NCBI GenBank assembly: GCA_900557185.1
Contig: USRP01000003.1
Location: forward strand, 1-38,321
Direction of reading: 5' to 3'
Length of the DNA stretch: 38,321 nucleotides
From: an uncultured Mycoplasmatota bacterium
GTDB lineage: Bacteria > Bacillota_I > Bacilli_A > RF39 > UBA660
Shown here: positions 30,986 through 38,321 of the stretch, piece by piece
Layout: the number at the start of each line of letters is the position of its first letter
Position numbering within the stretch: the first letter of the stretch is position 1
Position numbers and translations under genes: made by a program
The notes under the pieces: generated by a model
Told to the model about the DNA's origin: nothing
What the model saw: the letters and a program-made list of their open reading frames with translations, nothing else
Databases searched by the model: none

Positions 30986-32677
30986 TTACTGATTTAAATA
31001 TTCAATTACTTTTTCATTTAATAGATCAATCGTAATTTCTTCTTTTTCGCCACCGCGTTTTTTTATTTCAATCATACCTTCACCGGCTTTTTTACCAACT
31101 GTTACTTGTACTGGAATACCAATTAATTCCATATCTTTAAACTTCACACCTGGTCTTTCTTTACGGTCGTCATAAATTACTTCAAAGCCCATACTTTCTA
31201 TTGTCTGATATAATTGATCAGCAATTCTTTTTTGGACTTCATCTTTTGGATTAATCACTACGAGCGCAATTTCAAATGGAGCAATTTGAACTGGCCAAGC
31301 AATTCCCATATCATCTGCTCTTTGTTCAGCAATTGAAGTCATAATACGAGCTAAACCAATTCCATAACATCCCATAACGACTGGTTTTAATTGATTGTGT
31401 TGATCTAAGTAATTTAAACCAAGACTCTCTGAGTATTTCGTTCCTAATTTAAATGTATTGCCACATTCAATTCCCTTTTTAAATGTCAATTTAGCGCCAC
31501 ATTTAGGACATAAGTCCCCTTCTTGTACATTGATAATATCGCCCATTTTTTTCACTTTAAAATCTTTTAAATTGACATTTTTATAATGGTAATCACTTTT
31601 GTTTGCACCGACAATAAAGTTTTTCATCATCTGTACGTGATGATCCATCACAATTGGAATAGAAAGTTCTACTGGTCCAGCAAACCCAACTTTTGCTTTG
31701 GTAATTCTCTCAACATCTTCAGGTTCAGCTAAACAAGCTTCTTTCGCATGTAATAATTGTTTTAATTTTTCTTCGTTTAAATCACGGTCTCCAGGGATTA
31801 AACAAGCATAAAATTTACCATCTATTTTATAAATCAATGTTTTTACAAAACGACTTTTATCTTCTTGTAAAAAGTCAGCAATTTCTTCAATTGTACCAGC
31901 ATTTGGAGTATGGACAAGTTCCATTTCTTTTTCTTCTTCATAGCTTTCTGTCTCATCGACAATACAAGCACTTACTTCTAAGTTAGAAGCATAATCACAA
32001 TTTGGACAAAGTACTAATGTATCTTCTCCAATTTCTACTACTGCTTGAAATTCTTCTGATAGATTTCCCCCCATCGCTCCTGTACCAGCTCTTACAATTT
32101 TATAATTTAAACCAATACGGTCAAAAATATTTTGATAGGCACGGAACATTTTTTGATAAGAAACATCACAAGCTTCATCATCGACATCAAAACTATAAGC
32201 ATCTTTCATAGTAAATTCACGAGTACGAATTAATCCAAAACGTGGTCTTGGTTCATCGCGATATTTATTGGCGATTTGATAAATATTAAATGGCATATCT
32301 TTATATGAATGAATCATTTCTTTGGCTGCATAAACAAATAATTCTTCATGCGTAGGTCCTAATACATAACCACGATCATAGCGATCTTTTAAAGAAAACA
32401 TATCATGACCAAATACTTCTTTTCTCCCACTTTGCACATAATAATCTTCTGGAATTAATGATGGCATCAATAATTCTTGAGCTCCTGCTTGATTCATTTC
32501 ATCACGAATAATATTTTCAATCTTTTTCATTACTCGTAAACCAAGTGGCATAAAAAGATAAATACCCGTCCCTACTTTTTTAATCATACCACTACGAACT
32601 AAATAATTTCCACTTCTTGTTTCTTCGTCTTTGGCATCTTCTCTCAACGTATAAAAAAACTGATTACTTAATTTCAT
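30986..32677 (-). CDS. proS: prolyl-tRNA synthetase (bacterial type)
   Basis: 563 residues, class II. Motif 2 region YRDEPRPRFGLIRTREF, the insertion (editing) domain with VGFAGPVELSIPIVMDH and Cys pairs CPNC and CPKC, and motif 3 GCYGIGLARIMTSIAEQ. The anticodon-binding domain is C-terminal (PFEIALVVINPKDE). It attaches proline to tRNA-Pro and edits mischarged Ala. The ATG at 32677 is better spaced from GGGAG than the TTG two codons upstream. Confidence 0.97.
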   Translation of the reverse strand: MKLSNQFFYTLREDAKDEETRSGNYLVRSGMIKKVGTGIYLFMPLGLRVMKKIENIIRDEMNQAGAQELLMPSLIPEDYYVQSGRKEVFGHDMFSLKDRYDRGYVLGPTHEELFVYAAKEMIHSYKDMPFNIYQIANKYRDEPRPRFGLIRTREFTMKDAYSFDVDDEACDVSYQKMFRAYQNIFDRIGLNYKIVRAGTGAMGGNLSEEFQAVVEIGEDTLVLCPNCDYASNLEVSACIVDETESYEEEKEMELVHTPNAGTIEEIADFLQEDKSRFVKTLIYKIDGKFYACLIPGDRDLNEEKLKQLLHAKEACLAEPEDVERITKAKVGFAGPVELSIPIVMDHHVQMMKNFIVGANKSDYHYKNVNLKDFKVKKMGDIINVQEGDLCPKCGAKLTFKKGIECGNTFKLGTKYSESLGLNYLDQHNQLKPVVMGCYGIGLARIMTSIAEQRADDMGIAWPVQIAPFEIALVVINPKDEVQKRIADQLYQTIESMGFEVIYDDRKERPGVKFKDMELIGIPVQVTVGKKAGEGMIEIKKRGGEKEEITIDLLNEKVIEYLNQ

Positions 32678-32701
32678 ATTCAACGCTCCCTCATCTATAA
32701 C

Positions 32702-32731
32702 ATTATACTATATTTTCTTTCTTTCTATCAA
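32702..32731 (-). promoter_or_regulatory. proS promoter
   Basis: Minus-strand TTGATA, 18-base spacer, TATAAT, about 25 bases before the proS ATG. No T-box is visible in the short leader. Confidence 0.7.
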
Positions 32732-32740
32732 CAAATATGA

Positions 32741-32769
32741 AAAGAAAAGAAATCAATTTGATTTCTTTT
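32741..32769 (-). terminator. terminator behind the repeat-protein gene
   Basis: AAAAGAAATCAA and TTGATTTCTTTT are perfectly complementary; a pyrimidine-rich tract follows on the minus strand. Confidence 0.75.
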
Positions 32770-32776
32770 GTGATTT

Positions 32777-34963
32777 TTATCGTTTTAATTTCTTTTCTAA
32801 TACTTCTTCATCGATATGACAGTTTGCTTCCATTTGTTGATGGAATTCTGTTTCTGTTACGTAATTCAATATATATCTTACTGTTTCATAAAGATAAAAA
32901 CGCAATGTATCAAGAGGAATTTGATACTTTTCAGCAAGTTCTTCTGTACTCATAACGCCCTTATCATCTGATAATCCATAAAATAGATCTAATAATTTCT
33001 TTTGGGAAAATGTCAGAGGACAAACACTTAAATAAATACTCTGCTTTACCAATAATCGTAATGGTCTAATTTCACGATCTTGTATTACATTATCTTTACC
33101 TGACTTCGCCGAAAGATTTTGAATTGCTTTAATCATCGCTGGATTTGTATACGTATTAGCATTTAATACTGTATTAGATGCATAATGAATCTTTTTCATC
33201 AAAGAAGCTTGTGAAAGATGATATATATGAGATAATTCTTCTAATGACTTACGTGGACCTGTAATTCCATAATAAAAATCTAATAATTTTGCTTCTGTCT
33301 TAGATAATTGTAAACTTCCGACAACAAATTTTTCTTTTAGTTTACTTCTCATTTCATTCTGTTCAGGATGCTCGTTTTTTCTTCCTTGTTCTAATGTTTC
33401 AAGAGCGTGATAAATCCTATTTTTGAGGATATTACGATTTGGAATCAAATACATTTCTTGTAATTGTTCTAAAGAGTGTTTCGTTGTTCCAATTCCATAA
33501 AATTGACACAATAGCTTTCTTTCTTCTTCGGAAAGTTCAATAGAATTATCTAACATATTCTTTACTTCACCAGGAAATAGAGAATTAATCTTTGTCTCTC
33601 TCACATCTTTTTTCACGACTTTTTTCTGTACAGAGAATTTTGGAAGAGAACTTTTTTGCTTTACAGCACGCTCACAACGTACTAAGAAACGATTGACATC
33701 ATTATATTTTTCGTATAATTCCGGATATTTTTCTCGCTCTTTTTCATTTAATGAACTCATTTGTTCATAGGCTTTTTGATACTCTTCGGGAATATATGGT
33801 TGATATAAATAATAAATAGAATTTACACTATTTTCACTTCCTGATTTTTTGAATAATGATAATTTCTGTTTTAATCTACTTTTATAAATAGAAATCATTT
33901 TCTTTGGTAATTTATTCTTTAATTTTGAATACACTTCTGCATTTGTCTTAGAAGACAATAAAGCATCCATGACTATACACTCATTTTCTGTTAAACGATG
34001 ATGATGAAGTGTATAAACATCTTTTAATTGGCGAAATGATTCCAATTGTTTATTGACACAATTTAATAATTGTTCGGGATTCGATAGTTTCTTTTTTAAG
34101 GACATTTCATAACCATGAATGGATTGACGACTTAACTTATCTTGTAATTTCTCTTCTACTTCTAATTGGCTATTAGAAGTTATAATAACATCCATTACTT
34201 CGCATTCACTTTGTGTAAAATAAATTTGATACTTCTTATAAGTAGACCTCATTGCTTTGATCTCATCCAATGTTTGATTTGCTTTTTTAACATAATCAAG
34301 TGGATTTAATAATTTCTTTTTGATAATGGTTTTGTGGTAGGCAATCATATTTTTAGCCATTATATTTTCTAGTTTTTTATCTACTTCTTCCTCAGTTTTA
34401 GAGGTTAATATATGAGACATTACTAATTGTTCATTCTCATTAAAATACGGTTGATATTTCTCATATACTTTACGATATGATTGATAGTCTGGTAATGTCC
34501 AGGTTATGCTTTTTTTCTTCTTTTTCTTTTTGACACTTGTATCTTTTAACAATTTATTTTGAATATTATATAGATATGTCGTAATTGTCTGTGGTTGATA
34601 ATGAGGTGTTAAAGCATTATAAAAAGAAGCTTCATCTGGAGACTCTAATAAGATAGAAACCATTTGTTGTTCTGGTTTTGATAATAATTCTTCTTTCTCT
34701 TTTAAATTTTCTTTGATTTGTTGTTGTAACTCGAAAAAAGAAATTTCTTTTTTCTGTTTTTTATTTATAATTTTCACAAACGATTGAATTTGTTCAAGTA
34801 CTTGGTCTACGTATTCTTCTGGACAAATCGTCTGCAATTGACGACGAAACAGTTCATCACTTTTACAATTGCGATATAACGTAAAACATTTAGAATAAAA
34901 CATAAGCATTTCAGGAAAAAACTGCAACTCTGCCTCTACTTTCTCATTAAACTTTGAAGTCAT
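32777..34963 (-). CDS. 728-residue protein of tandem helical and sigma4/HTH-like repeats, family unknown
   Basis: Soluble, Lys/Glu/Leu-rich, no signal or membrane segment. Four N-terminal units start near 95, 174, 249 and 324 (the last three exactly 75 apart), each of the type FTQSECEVMDVIITS then EVEEKLQDKL and a basic helix ending KKKL. After a linker (about 375-465) come three units near 477, 553 and 651 of the type LSEEERKLLCQFYGIG, then SLEQLQEMY and a helix. The latter resemble sigma-70 region 4 helix-turn-helix units. DNA or RNA binding is plausible but unproven. ATG with AAGGGGGA; promoter TTGCTT, 17 bases, TATAAT at 34992-35020. Confidence 0.7.
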   Translation of the reverse strand: MTSKFNEKVEAELQFFPEMLMFYSKCFTLYRNCKSDELFRRQLQTICPEEYVDQVLEQIQSFVKIINKKQKKEISFFELQQQIKENLKEKEELLSKPEQQMVSILLESPDEASFYNALTPHYQPQTITTYLYNIQNKLLKDTSVKKKKKKKSITWTLPDYQSYRKVYEKYQPYFNENEQLVMSHILTSKTEEEVDKKLENIMAKNMIAYHKTIIKKKLLNPLDYVKKANQTLDEIKAMRSTYKKYQIYFTQSECEVMDVIITSNSQLEVEEKLQDKLSRQSIHGYEMSLKKKLSNPEQLLNCVNKQLESFRQLKDVYTLHHHRLTENECIVMDALLSSKTNAEVYSKLKNKLPKKMISIYKSRLKQKLSLFKKSGSENSVNSIYYLYQPYIPEEYQKAYEQMSSLNEKEREKYPELYEKYNDVNRFLVRCERAVKQKSSLPKFSVQKKVVKKDVRETKINSLFPGEVKNMLDNSIELSEEERKLLCQFYGIGTTKHSLEQLQEMYLIPNRNILKNRIYHALETLEQGRKNEHPEQNEMRSKLKEKFVVGSLQLSKTEAKLLDFYYGITGPRKSLEELSHIYHLSQASLMKKIHYASNTVLNANTYTNPAMIKAIQNLSAKSGKDNVIQDREIRPLRLLVKQSIYLSVCPLTFSQKKLLDLFYGLSDDKGVMSTEELAEKYQIPLDTLRFYLYETVRYILNYVTETEFHQQMEANCHIDEEVLEKKLKR

Positions 34964-34991
34964 GAATCATTCCCCCTTAAATTTGTTCCCT

Positions 34992-35020
34992 ATTATATAA
35001 TAATTTATAAAAGAAAGCAA
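34992..35020 (-). promoter_or_regulatory. promoter of the repeat-protein gene
   Basis: Minus-strand TTGCTT, 17-base spacer, TATAAT, immediately after the hydrolase terminator. Confidence 0.6.
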
Positions 35021-35022
35021 AT

Positions 35023-35048
35023 AAAAAACTGATATCATGTATCAGTTT
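35023..35048 (-). terminator. terminator behind the alpha/beta hydrolase gene
   Basis: AAACTGATA/TATCAGTTT with a 5-base loop and six T residues on the minus strand; overlaps the stop codon. Confidence 0.85.
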
Positions 35049-35892
35049 ATAAGCTTAACGTAAAAAACAGTAATAAGTCGTGAATTAATTGATTGGTTTC
35101 AGCATCTTGAAATAAATTATGAGTTCCCTCTGGATAAGTACGATAATCGATATTATTATATCCAATTCTCGATAACAAGTTTTTTGTTTCACTTCCATAT
35201 TCACGGATATGATCTTTTTCTCCAACACCCATAAAAATAGGCAAATTTGTATTTCTTAAATAATAAGTTCCTTGATGTTGAACCATATAACCTACTTCAC
35301 ACAAGTGATATAAGCTTTTGGTAGCATACAAAAATGGTAATGTTGCTCCTTTTCTCTTTTCTACCCTACGATAAAACATCTGATTCATAAATTGGTTTCT
35401 AAAATAAGTTGGTGTCACAATCGATGTATATTCATAAAATAATCTCTGACGTTTTAATCCTGTATATAAGGCAATAGGATTTATGAGAGCTAAGGCACGA
35501 ATACGGTCGTCGTATTCTTTTAAAAAGTTAATTGCCATTAAACTGGCATAATCATGGGTTACTAAGAAGATTGCTAAACCGGAATACATTTTCGAAATTG
35601 CCTGAATAATGACATAGATATCCTGTACTAATCCCGTTGCTCCGTCTTTTCCTAAATAGCCAATTTCACTTTCAAAATGGATACTTTTTCCAGTTCCACG
35701 ATGGTCATAACTAGCACAGATAAACTGTTCTTTTAAAAAAGGTTCAAAGACAGGTTGAAACATGTCACTTGTCTCATAGATGCCAGGAACGAATAACACA
35801 ATTCCTCTAGGATTACCAACAGGGGTGGCAATTGTGAGTGCTAATTGAAATTCATTGTCATGAGCAAAAGCTGTCGTTGTATCGATATTCAT
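35047..35892 (-). CDS. alpha/beta hydrolase with Asp at the nucleophile position
   Basis: 281 residues, no signal peptide. The fold's marks are FVPGIYETSDM (oxyanion region), YDHRGTGKS, the nucleophile elbow LVTHDYASL, GEKDHI (acid Asp227) and GTHNL (His258). The elbow is normally GHSMG; here the nucleophile Ser is Asp114. Asp nucleophiles occur in epoxide hydrolases and haloalkane dehalogenases (elbow HDWG), so a different reaction, or loss of activity, is possible. The overall sequence is closer to monoacylglycerol-lipase-like Firmicute proteins. It follows mutL by 14 bases, probably in one operon. Confidence 0.8.
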   Translation of the reverse strand: MNIDTTTAFAHDNEFQLALTIATPVGNPRGIVLFVPGIYETSDMFQPVFEPFLKEQFICASYDHRGTGKSIHFESEIGYLGKDGATGLVQDIYVIIQAISKMYSGLAIFLVTHDYASLMAINFLKEYDDRIRALALINPIALYTGLKRQRLFYEYTSIVTPTYFRNQFMNQMFYRRVEKRKGATLPFLYATKSLYHLCEVGYMVQHQGTYYLRNTNLPIFMGVGEKDHIREYGSETKNLLSRIGYNNIDYRTYPEGTHNLFQDAETNQLIHDLLLFFTLSL

Positions 35893-35906
35893 AGAATTCC
35901 TCCTTT

Positions 35907-37727
35907 TTATTTTAAATTTTCAAAACCACTACGTTTAAATAGTTTTTCTAAATCATAATTGGTTAAAAAGACAGTTGTCGGTCTTCCGTGAGGACAGTTA
36001 AACGGATTATCGCAATGTCTCAAGTCATAAATTAATTGTTCAATCTCTTTCATGTCCACATACTGATTGGCTTTAATCGCATGTTTACAACTCATCATCG
36101 TTGCGACTTTTTCGTTGAACTTTTCAATGGAAAAATGTTTTCCTTCTTGAATAATAATCTCGATAATTTTACGAATACTATCCTCTACAAAATCTTGGGG
36201 TAACCAGGCTGGATGTTCTTTAATCAATAGTGATTGATAACCAAATTCTTCTACTACAAATTTAAGATCTCTTAATACATCTAGTTTTTCTTTGACTAAG
36301 ACAAATTCAGAACTAGATAATTCAATTGTAATCGGGAATAATAATGGGGTTGATACGATATTAGGATTTCCCATTTTCTTCATATAATATTCGTAGTTTA
36401 CTCTTTCTTTGGCTGCATGTTGATCAATCAAAAACATACCTTCTTCATTTTGACAAATGATATATGTTCCATGGACAATTCCTACAGGATACATTTCTGG
36501 CATTCTTTTTTTCATCTCGATATCCTGATTATTTTCTTTCTGGGATTCTTCTAAAATAGTATCTTCTGTTTCTTCTACGAAATCAAAATTGATTGGAATT
36601 TCCTCTTCTTCCAACTCTAATACCGGTTCTGTTGGAATCGTTGGTTCAGCAATCTCTTTTTCTAAAACAAGTGTCTGTTCTACATATTTTGGTTTTTTTA
36701 TTTCTTCTTTTACTTCTGTTTCTATTTCAGCAGTAGGAATTAAATTTTTATGGTGTAACTTTTCATGAATCATTTTCGTAATCAATTCTTTTAATTCTTC
36801 TAATTTACTAAATTTAATATCCATCTTGGTCGGGTGGATATTGACATCGACTAAACTAGAATCGACATGGATTTCTAATACGACGATTGGATATCGTGTA
36901 TCCGGCTTAAAAGAATGATAGGCATCATTGATAACACGATTTAATTCTTGGTTTCGAACGACACGACCATTGACAATTGTAACCATGTGATTTCTGGAAG
37001 AACGATGAACTTCTGGCATAGAAATATAACCATGTACTGTATAATCATCGTCACTGGTACTAACTTCTATCATTTTACGAGCTACATTTAATCCATAGAC
37101 TGCTTTAATTGTCTTTAATAAATGATTTGTCCCATCTGTATTTAAAATTTCATTGTCATTATTGATTAAGCGAAATTTAATATCGGGATGAGATAGAGCA
37201 ATTTTATTGACATAATCCGTAATACTTCCTAACTCGGCATATAAACTTTTTAAATGTTTTAAACGAGCTGGAGTATTATAAAATAGATTCTTAACTTGAA
37301 AGATAGTTCCCTTTCTGGCATCTCCACGATCGACTGATATTAATTTACCACCATTGATTTTAACAATGGTACCTACATCTCCTGTTGATGTTGTAAGAGT
37401 TACTTCACTAACAGAAGCAATGGAAGGAAGGGCTTCACCACGGAACCCTAACGTTTCAATACGGTATAAATCATCTTCTGATTTTAATTTACTAGTCGCA
37501 TGTCTTCCAAAGGCATTGACTGCATCTTCATGGTCCATTCCTGTTCCATTATCGGTTACTTTAATCTCTCTTGTTCCCGCATCTACTAATTCTATTTTAA
37601 TCTCTGTAGATTCAGCATCTATACTATTTTCTACCAATTCTTTTACAACGGAACTACAACGTTCTACCACTTCTCCGGCTGCAATTTTATTGGCGAGAAT
37701 TTCATCCATAATATGAATTTTTGCCAT
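35907..37727 (-). CDS. mutL: DNA mismatch repair protein MutL
   Basis: 606 residues. The N-terminal GHKL ATPase has ELVENSIDA, DNGTGM, GFRGEALPSIASV and NTPAR; a disordered acidic linker (about 335-405) follows; the C-terminal domain has the endonuclease motif DQHAAKERVNYE (435-446), ACKHAIKAN-like and CPHGRPT. The latent nicking endonuclease of Gram-positive MutL is therefore intact. The frame runs back to 37787, but GGTGAT precedes the ATG at 37727 (MAKIHIMD). mutS is not in the window. Confidence 0.96.
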   Translation of the reverse strand: MAKIHIMDEILANKIAAGEVVERCSSVVKELVENSIDAESTEIKIELVDAGTREIKVTDNGTGMDHEDAVNAFGRHATSKLKSEDDLYRIETLGFRGEALPSIASVSEVTLTTSTGDVGTIVKINGGKLISVDRGDARKGTIFQVKNLFYNTPARLKHLKSLYAELGSITDYVNKIALSHPDIKFRLINNDNEILNTDGTNHLLKTIKAVYGLNVARKMIEVSTSDDDYTVHGYISMPEVHRSSRNHMVTIVNGRVVRNQELNRVINDAYHSFKPDTRYPIVVLEIHVDSSLVDVNIHPTKMDIKFSKLEELKELITKMIHEKLHHKNLIPTAEIETEVKEEIKKPKYVEQTLVLEKEIAEPTIPTEPVLELEEEEIPINFDFVEETEDTILEESQKENNQDIEMKKRMPEMYPVGIVHGTYIICQNEEGMFLIDQHAAKERVNYEYYMKKMGNPNIVSTPLLFPITIELSSSEFVLVKEKLDVLRDLKFVVEEFGYQSLLIKEHPAWLPQDFVEDSIRKIIEIIIQEGKHFSIEKFNEKVATMMSCKHAIKANQYVDMKEIEQLIYDLRHCDNPFNCPHGRPTTVFLTNYDLEKLFKRSGFENLK

Positions 37728-37778
37728 TTTTATCACCACTTTCATTTTACCACAAATTTCCTCTTTTTCCATGAGAAA

Positions 37779-37804
37779 AGTAGTCATTATTGAACGACTA
37801 CTGC
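37779..37804 (-). terminator. possible weak terminator behind the C39-like gene
   Basis: AGTAGTC/GACTACT with a 10-base loop, then TTTTC on the minus strand. Confidence 0.45.
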
Positions 37805-38255
37805 ATATCTCATCAAATTATAAATCGATTCAAACTTCTGTTTAGAAATTAACTTTCTTCCACTCCATGGATCTAATACAATATAATTTCCTGTAATACG
37901 ATTATATCCAGTTAATAATACAACATGTAAATTTAAAGATACTTCCCCATCCCATGTCGATGGATAATTAAAATTTGCTGTTGTATACACCACCACAGGT
38001 TTTCTCTGGTTAATGTATTCTTTTAATTGTTCTGGTGAGCTTCCTGATATGTCCGTTGTTGTGGCATAATCAGACCCGAAACGAGCTAAGGCATCGGGAG
38101 CAATCCAATGGGTTACATTTCTCGGTTCGAGGTCAAAGATGGAATGAATAAATCCTTGATGGGGATCTGTATCGTGTTTTGGCATACCAATACCCTGCAC
38201 CTACTCCAATAACAGCAAAACATAGTATTCCTAACACACATATTACTTTTTTCAT
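37787..38255 (-). pseudogene. C39-type peptidase gene broken near its 5' end
   Basis: From ATG at 38253-38255 (GAGGAG upstream) a signal anchor is read (MKKVICVLGILCFAVIGVGA) which then runs out of frame to a TGA at 38133-38135. In another frame, from about 38200 to 37787, 137 residues match the C-terminal part of C39-like cysteine peptidases (MPKHDTDPHQGF, LKEYINQRKPVVVYTT, the catalytic His in NLHVVLLTGYN and VLDPWSG). The part with the catalytic Cys, expected between signal and MPK, is missing. A deletion with frameshift is the simplest explanation. It precedes mutL by about 60 bases. Confidence 0.65.
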
Positions 38256-38282
38256 ACTTCTATACTCCTCGTATAATATATT

Positions 38283-38306
38283 TTGTAAGTTATTTTTGAC
38301 TTACAA
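38283..38306. repeat. 8-base inverted repeat upstream of the C39-like gene
   Basis: TTGTAAGT and ACTTACAA separated by 8 bases, next to a -10-like TATTAT. It could be an operator or the hairpin of an upstream terminator (a T-rich tract is only partial). Confidence 0.45.
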
Positions 38307-38321
38307 TTTAACATCTTTATA

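Noticed and set aside
32684..32735. T-box riboswitch before proS
   Set aside because: The promoter lies only about 25 bases from the start codon, leaving no room for a T-box leader.
32737..32955. Plus-strand frame at the end of the repeat-protein gene
   Set aside because: It starts within the terminator hairpin and is antisense to a clear gene.
1..38321. CRISPR array, insertion sequence or rRNA
   Set aside because: No regularly spaced repeats, transposase motifs or rRNA sequence were seen on either strand.

Overview
The window is AT-rich chromosomal DNA from a low-GC Gram-positive bacterium (Firmicutes, class Bacilli in the broad sense). It is most likely an uncultured anaerobic gut lineage of the Erysipelotrichia/RF39 kind; that placement is inference. 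Supporting signs are strong AGGAGG-type ribosome binding sites, the L21 leader RNA, an L27 precursor with its Prp protease, and a block ordered radC - mreC - mreD - spoIVFA-like - spoIVFB-like - rplU - prp - rpmA - (insertions) - obg. That block matches the Bacillus subtilis order with mreB, minCD and spo0B missing. The code is standard: several ATGA overlaps (7657-7660, 14500-14503, 16744-16747, 20620-20623) show TGA acting as a stop. Almost all genes are on the minus strand; the exceptions are an XRE regulator, yidD, a TroA-like lipoprotein, rpmB and a DUF192 gene.

Layout. 1-4033 is accessory: a DUF2871 membrane protein, a small gene broken by an in-frame TGA, a histidine-phosphatase-like protein, an unrecognised (possibly HopA1-like) protein, a NUDIX hydrolase and a badly frameshifted remnant, perhaps of a plasmid mobilisation (Pre/MobV) protein. 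This stretch ends at a tRNA-Thr(GGT) gene. 4034-8703 holds corA, small membrane proteins, a tRNA-Arg(CCT), an HD-domain protein and a yerB-like gene. 8800-14138 has a large SWIM-SNF2 helicase, two divergent XRE regulators, yebC and rnc. 14279-15609 (plus strand) is a yidD - TroA-like lipoprotein - rpmB cluster. 15626-21276 has rnfD and rnfC without the rest of the Rnf operon, an M14 carboxypeptidase-like gene and an OmpR-type two-component pair. 21524-24640 has a type IVb-like pilin divergent from DUF192, a sirtuin, obg and a second NUDIX gene. 24680-26925 has a 47-residue membrane peptide, a degenerate CPBP protein, a micro-transcript encoding a 9-residue peptide, and rpmA-prp-rplU with its leader. 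26950-30901 is the spoIVF/mre/radC block. 30986-38255 has proS, a 728-residue protein made of repeated helical/HTH-like units, an alpha/beta hydrolase with Asp at the nucleophile position, mutL, and a C39-type peptidase gene broken at its 5' end.

The conserved part is housekeeping: ribosome parts and maturation, cell-wall elongation, mismatch repair, tRNA charging. The more unusual content is small or degenerate: the stand-alone micro-transcript at 25630-25827, the 47-residue peptide coupled to a CPBP protein that lacks catalytic residues, the TroA-like lipoprotein without metal-binding histidines following a leaderless yidD, the repeat protein at 32777-34963, and the back-to-back pilin/DUF192 promoters.
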